Origin: Metaphire vulgaris
Taxonomy: Eukaryota > Annelida > Clitellata > Crassiclitellata > Megascolecidae
Direction: 5' to 3'
DNA length: 64,000 nt
Assembly: GCA_018105865.1 (NCBI GenBank)
Contig: CM030848.1
Coordinates: 6,676,301 to 6,740,300, forward strand
The notes under the pieces were generated by a model. That model worked only from the letters and a program-made list of their open reading frames with translations, searched no databases and was not told the DNA's origin. Made by a program: the position numbers and the translations under genes. Shown piece by piece: positions 55,253-64,000 of this stretch; position 1 is the first letter of the stretch, and every line of letters starts with the position of its first letter.

Positions 55253-56131
55253 GTGTTTTTAAGTTTTCTTTGCTTGTCAGGCTGTTTTTGGAGTTAATTG
55301 ATAAGGTTTTTTTGCTTGCCAGGTTTTTCGGAGACTTGATAAATTTTCTTAAGGTCCTGCACATTTTTTGTTCCGGGGCCCGGAATTTTCTTGGCGGCCC
55401 TGTTGCAGTGTTACTGAATGCTCGTAGCTAATGCTAGAAACGGACAACTGCCAAATAAATAATATGCACTTCTATAGCACCATTTCTAATACCCAAGGGA
55501 ATCAATCAATAGTACTTCTGATCCATCCGCAAAAGAGCAGGTAATTCCAAAGATCAGTCGGTGGGAAACAGGAAGGCAGAGTATGGAGGAACTGCTAATT
55601 GGAAGAAATGCGTTTAAGCCTAAATCTGAAAATACTCGGGTTTAAAATTTTTTAAATAAAGTGTTCTACGGACGTCGTGGATGAGCTAGATGCCAACGAT
55701 GAACTATTGCAATAACAATTTATCACATATATCACAGTTAATCGACTATCAGTGCAGTTAGGAACTTAATAATAATAATAATAATAATAATATGTGATTT
55801 TAAGTGGTTTAGGAGGCTAAGTAAGCCTGTGTGAAAACCACTGATCTTTGGAATTACCTGCTCTTTTGCGGATGGATCAGAAGTACTATTGATTGATTCC
55901 CTTGGGTATTAGAAATGGTTCTATAGAAGTGCATATTATTTATTTGGCAGTTGTCCGTTTCTGGCATTAGCTACGAGCATTCAGTAACACTGCAACAGGG
56001 CCGCCAAGAGAAATTCCGGGCCCCGGAACAAAAAATGTGCAGGACCTTAGAAAATTTATCAAGTCTCCGAAAAACCTGACAAGCAAAAAAACGTTATCAA
56101 CTCTCCAAAAACAGCCTGACAAGCAAAGAAA
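55253..56131. repeat. ~300-bp near-perfect inverted repeat with ~280-bp loop
   Basis: Arm 1 (about 55253-55556) and arm 2 (about 55836-56131) are almost identical on opposite strands, over e.g. AAGGTCCTGCACATTTTTTG, GAATGCTCGTAGCTAATGCT and TTTGCGGATGGATCAGAAGT. Each arm spans part of a CAGGGCCGCC MITE plus ~150 bases of flank, so the duplication came after that insertion. The loop has (AAT)n and a 'TTTAAGTGGTTTAGGAGGCT' SINE-like tail. Confidence 0.9.
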
Positions 56132-56217
56132 ACACTATCGTCACCAGATCTGGGCCCCTGAAAACTCCATGGGCCCCGGTACAATGTACCTGCTGCACCG
56201 CCCTCTCCTCAGGCCTG
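55996..56217 (+). mobile_element. CAGGGCCGCCAAGAG-ended hAT MITE
   Basis: The ends CAGGGCCGCCAAGAGAAATT and, inverted, CAGGCCTGAGGAGAGGGCGG are flanked by CACTGCAA / CACTGCAG (7 of 8). It has two cassettes (GACAAGCAAAAAAACGTTAT, GACAAGCAAAGAAAACACTA). A truncated mirror copy forms the outer part of arm 1 at 55253-55402. Confidence 0.85.
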
Positions 56218-56239
56218 CACTGCAGGTAATATAGGTAGT

Positions 56240-59200
56240 AATAATATAATAATAATAATAATGCACTTCTATATACACTGCAGTCACAAATCAGTCCAAC
56301 AGATCATGAATTGGCATGAGACCACTCTTTACAGAAGCAGTTTTAAAGAAGTTCATTCTTCCATAAAACCACATTGTGATCAATATTAATAGATATTAAA
56401 AGTTCAAGGAACCTTGAGCACTTGAACCAAGCTAAAGCAATTTGTTAATGAAAAATTAAGATGTGTGCTTTAAAGGCAGATTACCACAATTTCTCATGCT
56501 TATATGAACTACAGTATGTTAATGGATATTAAATTTATTCAGATCCTACAGAAAAATACTAACAATTAAAAGCAAAATATTTCTGATAGATGAAGAATAT
56601 TTAATAACACTTTATTTCTGAAATAATTCTATAACAAAAAAAAACGAAAAACCAAATTTGCAATCAGTTTCAATTATATTTGAAACACATTGTCTATAGA
56701 AAACGTAACACTTGTTAACATCACCAAGCAAAAAGTTCAAAAAGATACATAATGCAAGACACATTAAATCCTGCACATGTAATAGAATTCTATAACAGCA
56801 TACATCCACAAATGCTTTTCATTGATGCAATCTAGGATAAATTTCGTGCAATGCAGTTCTAAAGACCAGCTTCTATGTAACACAGCCAAAGTGAAAACCT
56901 AAACAAACACAAAACGGACTGCGACAGAAGCACTAACTGTGAAACAGTAACAACTTCAGCGCATTCACAAGTAGTATCACATTCTAAAGCAAGGAAATCT
57001 TCTCTTTCACTCATACAGAAAGTTCTCTTACAACATCCAGAAAATGGATGGGAACCTGCCCTGCATGAAAAAGTTTCACGAAAAACACTAATCAGAAACG
57101 AAACATCAAGTACTGTAGTAACAAAAATCTGCTAATCATAGATAGCATCAACGAAACACTTAATAATTGTAAACAAGTGGAAAACAAGAACTTAAATTAA
57201 ATATTGCAAATTGATGATCAGAAGATCAGAATTTGCAGATCTAAAGAACCTGAATATTGAAAACCAACAAGAGTGTAAAAGAAAACACAAGTCAAAATAA
57301 TTACTAAATAACTTCATATGTAAAATCAACTGTCTTGCTAATACTCTTTAGTTGGTCTGCTTAATTCAAGAAAAAAACTAAAATATAACAATAAGCACAA
57401 AAGAATTAATTAGCAAAATTGCAGGGCAAGCTACAGACCCAATTAAAATACTTTTGCTTTGGTAAGCATGTGCATCTTAGGCTAATCTTGGTACAGAAAC
57501 AAGACAACACACTAATTCTAGCTTCAAAGTGCTCAAAACAAACAATACCCATGTAATTTAAAAGCTGTACATGTAAATAAACATATTACGACTAGTATAT
57601 GCACATAATTATATTCACAGACCACAGAAATATATATATCTGTCAAATGGTCATCAAAATCACTACCGTATGTATGCATACACAATATTCAACAAATTCT
57701 ATTTATAGTGTTAACATCCAAATATCTTGTCAGATCTGTTATGCACTGTAACAATGTAATGCTGAGAAATTCAGAAAATCAATGAAGACTACTTGTGGTC
57801 TCATAATAGTCCAGTGATTCAAGGGAACAGTCCACAGGACCATCGTTTCAGATGTCCATGGTTCAAAACCATGTTTCTATTCGAAGGAAGGAAGGAAAGT
57901 AAGTAAGGAAAAGAATGGCGCTCATTTTGATTCATACAATGCCCATAAAAAATCAAAAGTATCGAATGTTCAGTTTTTCACTTGTGCAACACAAATATGG
58001 AGCAAGCATGGACTTAGGTACTTAATATACCACAAATCTGTGTTACTATACAAATGCCTTTAAATCACTCAATATCAGGAGCTTTGATGGCTGATCTGAG
58101 CGGAGTCTCTGCCTTACATGAGCTGTCAACCACCGTTCATTTCTACGAAACAGAAATTTCGCAACTTGGGCCATCACATGTCTTCCACCATGGAGTTGGT
58201 ATTAATATGACCCATGTAACACTGATGACTAGTTCCTTACTATCAAAGTGCTATATAAGTTGAACATTTACAATCAAATGTCATAGCAGAATGAGGCAAA
58301 ACATAGAAGTGCAACAATTGTGTAAACAACACATATTCTATACAATGCAAAATCTCATTAACTTTTTTCACTATGTTACACCACACAATACTTTTGACCG
58401 CTATAACACAGAGCACAATCATTGGCAACATAGTGCAGCAAGCATCCTACTACAAGATTCATTATGAATAAATAGAAAAAGAACATAGTTTAAACAAACA
58501 AATCAATGCTTCTAACAATGTGTCAACCAAATAGCAAGAGCTTGAGTATTCATACCAATTCAATGTTAACATAGCAAGCAGTCCAATTTTTCACACACTT
58601 ACCGCATTCTTCTTCTTTAGCAATGTGCAATAATGCATTACTAAAGGCAGCTTTTCCGTTACAACTCAAATCTTTGACTACAGCAAACAATTACCATAGC
58701 TTTAACAAGAACCAATAAAACAATCAAGGCCCGGGAAAATGGACTGATTAACTTCTGCACAACTTTACAGTCAAATTTAGCAGTGTCTCAAAATCAGTGA
58801 TAACCACAGAAGCGATGTAACATTTTATATGAATTCTTATGGTAGTACAATGCAAGCAGCTGGCTAGATAAACTCTTCAAAAAAGTATCTGAAGAATATA
58901 TAATTCAAGAATATTAGCAATACTTCAAATACCAAATACCAGTAAATAAAATTTAAAGAAATCACTTAATATGGCATAATTTAAAAAGTATTAATATAAT
59001 CCAGAACATATATAGTTCTAATTTTAAAAACACGGAAAATAATGGCAACCATTTATATTCATTTAGTTACCACAGATTGCAGATATAAAGAAATGTCACA
59101 ACTAAGCATGGTGAATGAAAAACAGTTTGCTAGATTTAAATCCTGAAAGTTCTTAAAGTTAACCTAACAAAATACTGCTCAAAATGCTTTAGAGTAATCA

Positions 59201-59573
59201 ATTCTGTAAAAATGCAATGTTAATTCTTAAATACCAATAAATTTACATTCCATACATTTCACAATATACAAATGTATGTATATCAGAAATTACAAAGTTT
59301 TACACAAAACAGGACAGTGACCAACTAATGCAAACTGTGCAACACATGAAACAAATCGAGTTTTCAAGCACAACCTGCCAAGAAACAGGCAAAGAAATAC
59401 AGCCGCACTAATTGCCTGTAGTAAAAGCTGCAACAGAAGAAAAAATACAACCAAAATTTAAATAAAGTAAGTAGAACATCGCAGAAATTCCTCGACGTTC
59501 ATCTTCTACGTCAAAGAGCCGAGTAAATAGCAAACAACACAAAAACTAAAATTTTCCTTCTTCAACGTCGTTC
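56240..59573 (-). other. No gene; possible long 3' UTR of the RIT-like gene
   Basis: 3.3 kb directly downstream of the RIT stop codon, unusually free of MITEs and LINEs. The first AATAAA that I see on the minus strand is at 56616-56611. This would fit a ~3-kb 3' UTR, but nothing proves it. A (AAT)n run lies at ~56243. Confidence 0.4.
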
Positions 59574-59795
59574 TCAGTTGAAGATTTTCTTCAGCATTTT
59601 GCCTACGTCCTTGACCTGCAACTTCTTCTTGCTCTTCTTCGTCATTTCGGACGAATACGCTTCCTGTTCTCGAAGGCGAATCTGACGCACGATGCTGTGG
59701 AAAGTGTCATCTACAAAGTGACGCAAGGCAGCGGATGTCTCATAGAATGGACAGTCCCATTTACTAGCCAACGCTTGTCCCTCTTCGGTGCTCAC
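59574..59795 (-). CDS. Rit: RIT/Ric-type Ras GTPase, last coding exon
   Basis: Small GTPase of the Ras family, RIT/Ric branch (plasma-membrane signalling switch). The four exons found join in perfect frame: LTMQFVYNKFLECHDPTI, E, DSYQQQCRIDGEPALLDI..., [20 protein letters not shown]..., then this exon, VSTEEGQALASKWDCPFYET onward, with the G5 motif ETSA. After an acceptor (ttttttttatcag) there are 73 residues and a TGA at 59576-59574. The C-terminus is basic (TKKSKKKLQVKD...KIFN) and has no CAAX box, a RIT/Ric hallmark. [21 protein letters not shown] and RRVSTEEG are closest from memory to Drosophila Ric. The exon(s) encoding the P-loop lie off the right edge. Confidence 0.93.
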   Translation of the reverse strand: MSTEEGQALASKWDCPFYETSAALRHFVDDTFHSIVRQIRLREQEAYSSEMTKKSKKKLQVKDVGKMLKKIFN

Positions 59796-59849
59796 CTGAT
59801 AAAAAAAATAACACAAAATAAATTAAATAAAGAAATAACTGCAAAGTTA

Positions 59850-60110
59850 ACAAGTAATGTTCGTTCCAGTAGGCGAATCCAACTGTACGTTCCACCTCCG
59901 CCGAAGACTGTCAAGTTCGGAGAACGTTCATTCTCGCACGGAAATCCCCTCCTCTGGAATTCCTTGCCGGACAGTGTGTCGTCCGTCACTTCCTGTAGAG
60001 AGTCTGCGAGCAAACTAAAGACGTATTTATTCAACATCTCGTTTCCACATTCCTTTTAAAGCACCCTTGACTTTGGCTCATGCTATGTTACGGCGCTATA
60101 TAAATTGTCA
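59850..60110 (+). pseudogene. LINE C-terminal tail in a RIT intron
   Basis: The plus strand keeps an open frame RRIQLYVPPPPKTVKFGERS, FSHGNPLLWNSLPDSVSSVT and LKTYLFNISF, ending with 'GCTATGTTACGGCGCTATAT', (A)-rich. It lies antisense within the last intron (59796-60700). Same family as 28785-29045. Confidence 0.85.
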
Positions 60111-60700
60111 CGAACAATAACAATAATGGTTAACAGAGAGCAAGAATAAGAATTCAGCCTGCACAGGTAAGGATGCCAAAAAATGAGTAAAATCCAAAAC
60201 AACAAGCAGAGACAGAAACCACAAATAAATATACAGTAGTAGCAACTAGACAGTATACAGCCTTGCCTATGGCACTAATGACAATTTACAAACAGCAAAT
60301 TTCGGCCAGGGCCAACGCAAATTTCAAAAATGTAATTTTCTTACAGCACTTCAAGTGCTTCAAAGGCAACTAAAATGACATACACCAGTTAGATTGCACC
60401 ATTAAGTAGTCAGTCATGTTCAATAATTAATTAATGAAAGCAACACAGCACAGACAATAAAAACTGAATGAAACCAAGAATTGCTTTTGGCTTATGTGCT
60501 GCTGCCCAGGATACTATAAATATTATAAGCTTTGCTAAATACTGATAGTTGACATCTAAAAGCCCTGAGTGACGCCATTTGCTGACTATGCCAACATTGA
60601 AACAATCGACAAATCCAATGTTTATGTCAGTCATCCATAGTGTAAAGCATCAACACCGTAACTTTCTATTGAAAGTGACAACAGAAGATTTAAATCTTAC

Positions 60701-60892
60701 TCTTCTACCGGTTTCAAGATCGCATTTGTTCCCGACGAGGACGACGGGTATATCTTCTTGATTTCGAACCCGGTCAATTAAGTTTTTATAAGCAACCGCT
60801 TCATCAAAGCTCCTCCGGTCAGTTACAGAATAGCAGATGATGAAGCCGTCACCTGTCCGCATGTACTGCTCTCTCATGGCAGTGAATTCCGG
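60701..60892 (-). CDS. Rit: RIT/Ric-type GTPase, exon with G4 motif
   Basis: 64 codons between acceptor (gttaccatag) and donor (gtaagatt), phase 0 at both ends. It encodes [32 protein letters not shown] and [17 protein letters not shown]. It includes the end of switch II and the N-K-x-D guanine-specificity motif (NKCD). RIT proteins usually have AEFTAM; the proline after DTAGQ is a small variant. Confidence 0.95.
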
Positions 60893-61775
60893 CTATGGTA
60901 ACATGAGAAATAAAAAATACGTGAAAACAAATAGTGGTTGCGTTTCATCAGAAATATTTTGAATTGTATCATTATTTCAGGTTTAAGTAATAGAGGTCGC
61001 CAATACTACGGAAGATTTGATTCAAAATTGAAAAGGTCTAAAACGAAAATGGCAAAGAATTGACCAGCAAATTGCTCTCATTGGATATGTCTAAGAATTA
61101 TTTCAACAAAATCTTTTCGTTGGTCAGTTATAATTAATTAAATTGACCCATAGAATGTTCCAGTTATGGGTCCAAAGGCATTCAATCAGATGAATAGTCA
61201 AATGGAAATAGAGTATAAAATATTAAAGAAAGGTTTTCAAGATGACTACCTCCAGTCTGCTTAACATCTTAACAGAGAGACATACCAGTACCAAATATGT
61301 CTGCCAAGTCGCTTCACAAAATCTAAGGGCTTGAAGAGCATAGTTGAACTCCCCCTGTGGGCTCTAGAGCAGAGTTCTCAGCCACAAAAATTTCGAGCAA
61401 AATTAGAGCTAGACTGTGAGCTCTAGTGCTCTTTAAGACTTGAATTGTGATTTATGACTGAGTGACCAAAAGCTGTAATACTGTAAGTATTACGAATCTG
61501 TCGACAATCACCATACAACCTCTGCCAAACAACTTCTCATCATTTTCTGCACAAATTCCACTACAGGTCCCAGCCCAAATAGGAGGGCGGTCCAAGCGTC
61601 CCCTTGCGGCTAACACCAATGTTTACAGCCAGTGATAGTACATACAATCCCACAGTTCTGTTAATTTTAAATAAAGTACTTATTTAGTCATATCACTGAA
61701 ACTAAGAAAAACTGCTTAGACAACAGTTTTATCCACAGCTCTACAAAGGTACACATGAAATAGCCTACAACTGAC

Positions 61776-61849
61776 CTGTCCTGCTGTATCCAATATATCC
61801 AAAAGAGCTGGTTCTCCATCGATTCGACACTGCTGCTGGTATGAATCCT
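61776..61849 (-). CDS. Rit: RIT/Ric-type GTPase, switch I/II exon
   Basis: 74 bases between acceptor (tttgtcttatag) and donor (gtcagttg). A split glutamate codon is followed by DSYQQQCRIDGEPALLDILD and TAGQ. It contains the DTAGQ (G3) motif with the catalytic glutamine and the end of the effector loop (PTIEDSY). Confidence 0.95.
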
Positions 61850-62279
61850 CTATAAGACAAAATGGCAATTTACACAGCCAAATAACTCTTGCTAATTGAT
61901 TACTATGAAGCAATTAAAATGAGCAATTAAATAATTAACAAAACTTTTCATACGACTGTCACACATGCACTCAAATATAATTGGCAAAATGGGTGCATGG
62001 AATCAAATAACTAAACCGAATGCAGAATACAATCAGGACTATAAAGATAATCATAGTATGACCACATCAACAGGGTCAAACAGGCATCACATCCAATTAT
62101 GGCCTGCTGTTGCTGTCACTCTTACTGCGAAAGATTCCACGACTAGTTCTTCAATGAATCAATTATCAGCTACAACTTATGGTACAAGTAGAATCAGTTC
62201 TGGCAGGTCACAGTTATGTACCATAATTTGGTACAAAAGCAATTAATACATTCTGTCAAATAAACAAGACAAAATCAAC

Positions 62280-62281
62280 AG

Positions 62282-62333
<52 letters not shown>

Positions 62334-62400
62334 GGTTTAAAGTGGTTCAGTAGGGTCTGCCCTGCGTGAGAACCACTGTTGTACCCATCCAAATCCAGTA
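62280..62400. repeat. (AAT)n with SINE-like tail
   Basis: About 52 bases of AAT are followed by GGTTTAAAGTGGTTCAGTAG...GCGTGAGAACCACTG. The same tail occurs at 33279 and 55800, so it marks a short interspersed family that ends in (ATT)n on the minus strand. Confidence 0.75.
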
Positions 62401-62593
62401 TCCTACAGTACTGAGGTTTATTTTGATATTCACACTCATAGCCAATACTATCTATCGTCCAGTTCATTCCATCTGTCCACCATTCTTGCACTAAAAAAGC
62501 GCTGTTTGATAAATGAAATTATGTAATTCCACATAATGTTATATGAAAATATGCCAAAGAAGTACAGGCAAACTGGAAACGCAAGCAACCTAC

Positions 62594-62650
62594 CAATTGT
62601 TGGATCGTGACATTCAAGGAACTTGTTGTATACGAATTGCATCGTCAAAG
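62594..62650 (-). CDS. Rit: RIT/Ric-type GTPase, exon with effector loop
   Basis: 57 bases after acceptor (gattgtgattcag) and before donor (gtaggttg). A split alanine codon is followed by LTMQFVYNKFLECHDPTI and the first base of E. It directly follows the P-loop (GxxGVGKS-A), whose exon is not in the window. HDPTIED is the RIT-type effector sequence. Confidence 0.93.
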
Positions 62651-62819
62651 CTGAATCACAATCGAACGTGTTTGAAATATGCAAATGAAATTACATTTAA
62701 TCCTTTTCACACTTACTGATCAGTCAAATACAGGCAGAAATGAAACTTTAAAAAAATCAATGTTAAAGGTTTAATTCATATTAAGGCAGATTCAATTGCT
62801 ACTAAAGTGGCTCATCAAT

Positions 62820-63076
62820 CAGAGCTGTAACTAGGGGAGGCAGAGGACAAGCCGCCCGGGCGCCGACCGGTGGGGGGCGCATTTTGGATGCGAAAAAAAT
62901 AAAAAATAGCTGTGCCGAATAAAAAAAGGTCATCAGCCCGAAAATGGAGTGTTTTATAGGGATAAGTAATAAACTTTGTGATGACTAAAAAAAGGTCATC
63001 ACTGAAATTTAGGGGCGCAAAATATAAATCTTGCCCCGGGCGCCGAAAACGAAAACCCTAGCTATGGTTCTGTCTG
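62820..63076. mobile_element. CARAGCYGTARCTAGG-family hAT MITE (257 bp)
   Basis: The ends CAGAGCTGTAACTAGGGGAG and, inverted, CAGACAGAACCATAGCTAGG have a perfect 8-bp duplication TCATCAAT (62812-62819, 63077-63084). Two cassette-like segments (GAATAAAAAAAGGTCATCAG, GATGACTAAAAAAAGGTCAT). Lies upstream of the RIT exon at 62.6 kb, in its intron. Same family as 50123-50408. Confidence 0.92.
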
Positions 63077-63084
63077 TCATCAAT

Positions 63085-64000
63085 ATACTTTTAAAAGCTT
63101 ACAAACTGAATAAAAGTGATGTGAATATAACATACTCAGAGGTATGACCTGTAAAAATATAACCCTTGTAGAAGAAAGTTTTATGTACCTTTTGAGCCCA
63201 TTCATAACTCATCAAACAGGACAGATCTATAACAATTTATTTTATAAATTGTTCTTATGTTGACAGATTTTATTACAAATTATATTTGAGACTATCAAAA
63301 ATGTCCACTAATATTCCCAACAAGGCCTGCAAATAATTAGTTTCAAATGTATTTGCATTAGCTGCAAATTGACCAGCTTTAATTTTGGTATGACTATAGA
63401 TCTGTACAAGGACATGGACAGTGCTGGCATGGCAATGATCCAAAATGTTGCACTCTATCATTACTAACTCTACATAAGCCTCTTATTTCTATTAGACTAG
63501 TCAAGCCTACCAATGAGCTGATTTTAAATATAACCCTTGCTCTCCAATAATGACTGCTACTTCTCAGTCTGTAATTTGACAATCCATATTACCATAAACT
63601 CTTGAGTATAGTGCACAATAGGAGTATAATGCACAAGGCTTTCTGGGGTGCAGATCAAAAGGTAAAATTGATTTTCATGAATATAATGTGCAATCTTAAA
63701 TCTCTACACTTGGTAAAGTTTTATCAGGGCCTGTTTTAACAGTGATACACAAAATTTGCAGTGATAAAATGAAAATAAATGTGCAGTAGTGAAATGCAAT
63801 TTTCTGTGCTTTGTGGAGCGATAAATTTTCCTGACAACTTTTTCTGCTTGTTTTTGCATGGATATGCAAAAATTTTCTGAGTTTAGTGCAGCGATAAATT
63901 TTTCTTAAAACAGTCCTTGGTTTTACTTGACAGTCAGTAAGCTTAATTAATGTTGACAGAACTGCGAAAGCTGCAAATGTCAAGAGATTCACTGGTAGAA
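63085..64000. other. No gene recognised; element remnant at 63590-63730
   Basis: Probably RIT intron. TGAGTATAGTGCACAATAGG...GGCTTTCTGGGGTGCAGATC (63603-63720) is a remnant of the element at 18363-18973. 'GTGCAGCGATAAATTTTTCT' and 'GTGGAGCGATAAATTTTCCT' (about 63810 and 63885) form a short direct repeat. I looked here for the P-loop exon (GGVGKS) and found none. Confidence 0.5.

Noticed and set aside
58054..58263. 69-codon plus-strand frame
   Set aside because: No domain, no splice context; lies in the putative RIT 3' UTR and ends in a 'CTATATAAG' tail-like word.
1..64000. tRNA, rRNA or LTR retrotransposon
   Set aside because: No cloverleaf with A and B boxes, no rRNA core sequence, and no long direct terminal repeats with primer-binding site could be recognised by eye; a tRNAscan and LTR search would be decisive.

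Overview
The window is a piece of an intron-rich, AT-rich animal nuclear genome packed with transposons. Exons are small and have GT-AG (one GC-AG) boundaries, and polyadenylation signals, long introns, microsatellites and non-LTR retrotransposon tails are all present. No prokaryotic gene organisation is visible. The repeat style (retrotransposon tails reading 'tatatagcgc', many short hAT-type elements) and the invertebrate-like protein variants (a Ric/RIT-type GTPase and a Cirl-like SUEL lectin domain) fit a marine invertebrate. The phylum cannot be fixed from this sequence alone.

Three host genes can be supported, all on the minus strand, so transcription runs right to left. (1) At 59.6-62.7 kb are the last four coding exons of a Ras-superfamily RIT/Ric GTPase; its first exon(s), with the P-loop, lie beyond the right edge. 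(2) At 34.9-35.9 kb is a complete two-coding-exon small heat shock protein (163 aa, alpha-crystallin domain, C-terminal I-x-I). A TATA box with a consensus heat-shock element at 40.87-40.92 kb, plus a candidate untranslated first exon, probably form its promoter, implying a 4.8 kb first intron that carries a hAT transposon. (3) At 4.9-5.1 kb is one internal exon encoding most of a SUEL/rhamnose-binding lectin domain of latrophilin (Cirl)/EVA-1 type. A CpG-rich stretch with a splice donor at 31.9-32.2 kb may be the start of that gene.

The rest is mostly mobile DNA. 41-51 kb is the densest part: at least eight short inverted-repeat families, many with intact 8-bp target duplications of hAT type and several nested. 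49503-50758 is a four-element nest. Other composites are a hAT element at 19951-21935 holding a hAT MITE and a mariner, a mariner at 8.9-11.2 kb split by a TTAA-flanked element that carries two tandem arrays, a hAT element at 12379-13262 whose ends are minisatellites, and an element at 16205-16977 whose ends are inverted arrays of a 'GACAAAAT' unit. A non-LTR retrotransposon with a nearly complete reverse transcriptase lies at 44.66-46.83 kb, and about ten further LINE fragments are scattered around.

The most unusual signal is a ~23-bp cassette, TGACRAGC-A(7)-GGTCATCA, that recurs about 20 times inside several MITE families whose terminal repeats are otherwise unrelated. A ~300-bp near-perfect inverted repeat (55253-56131) and the terminal-minisatellite elements also merit follow-up.
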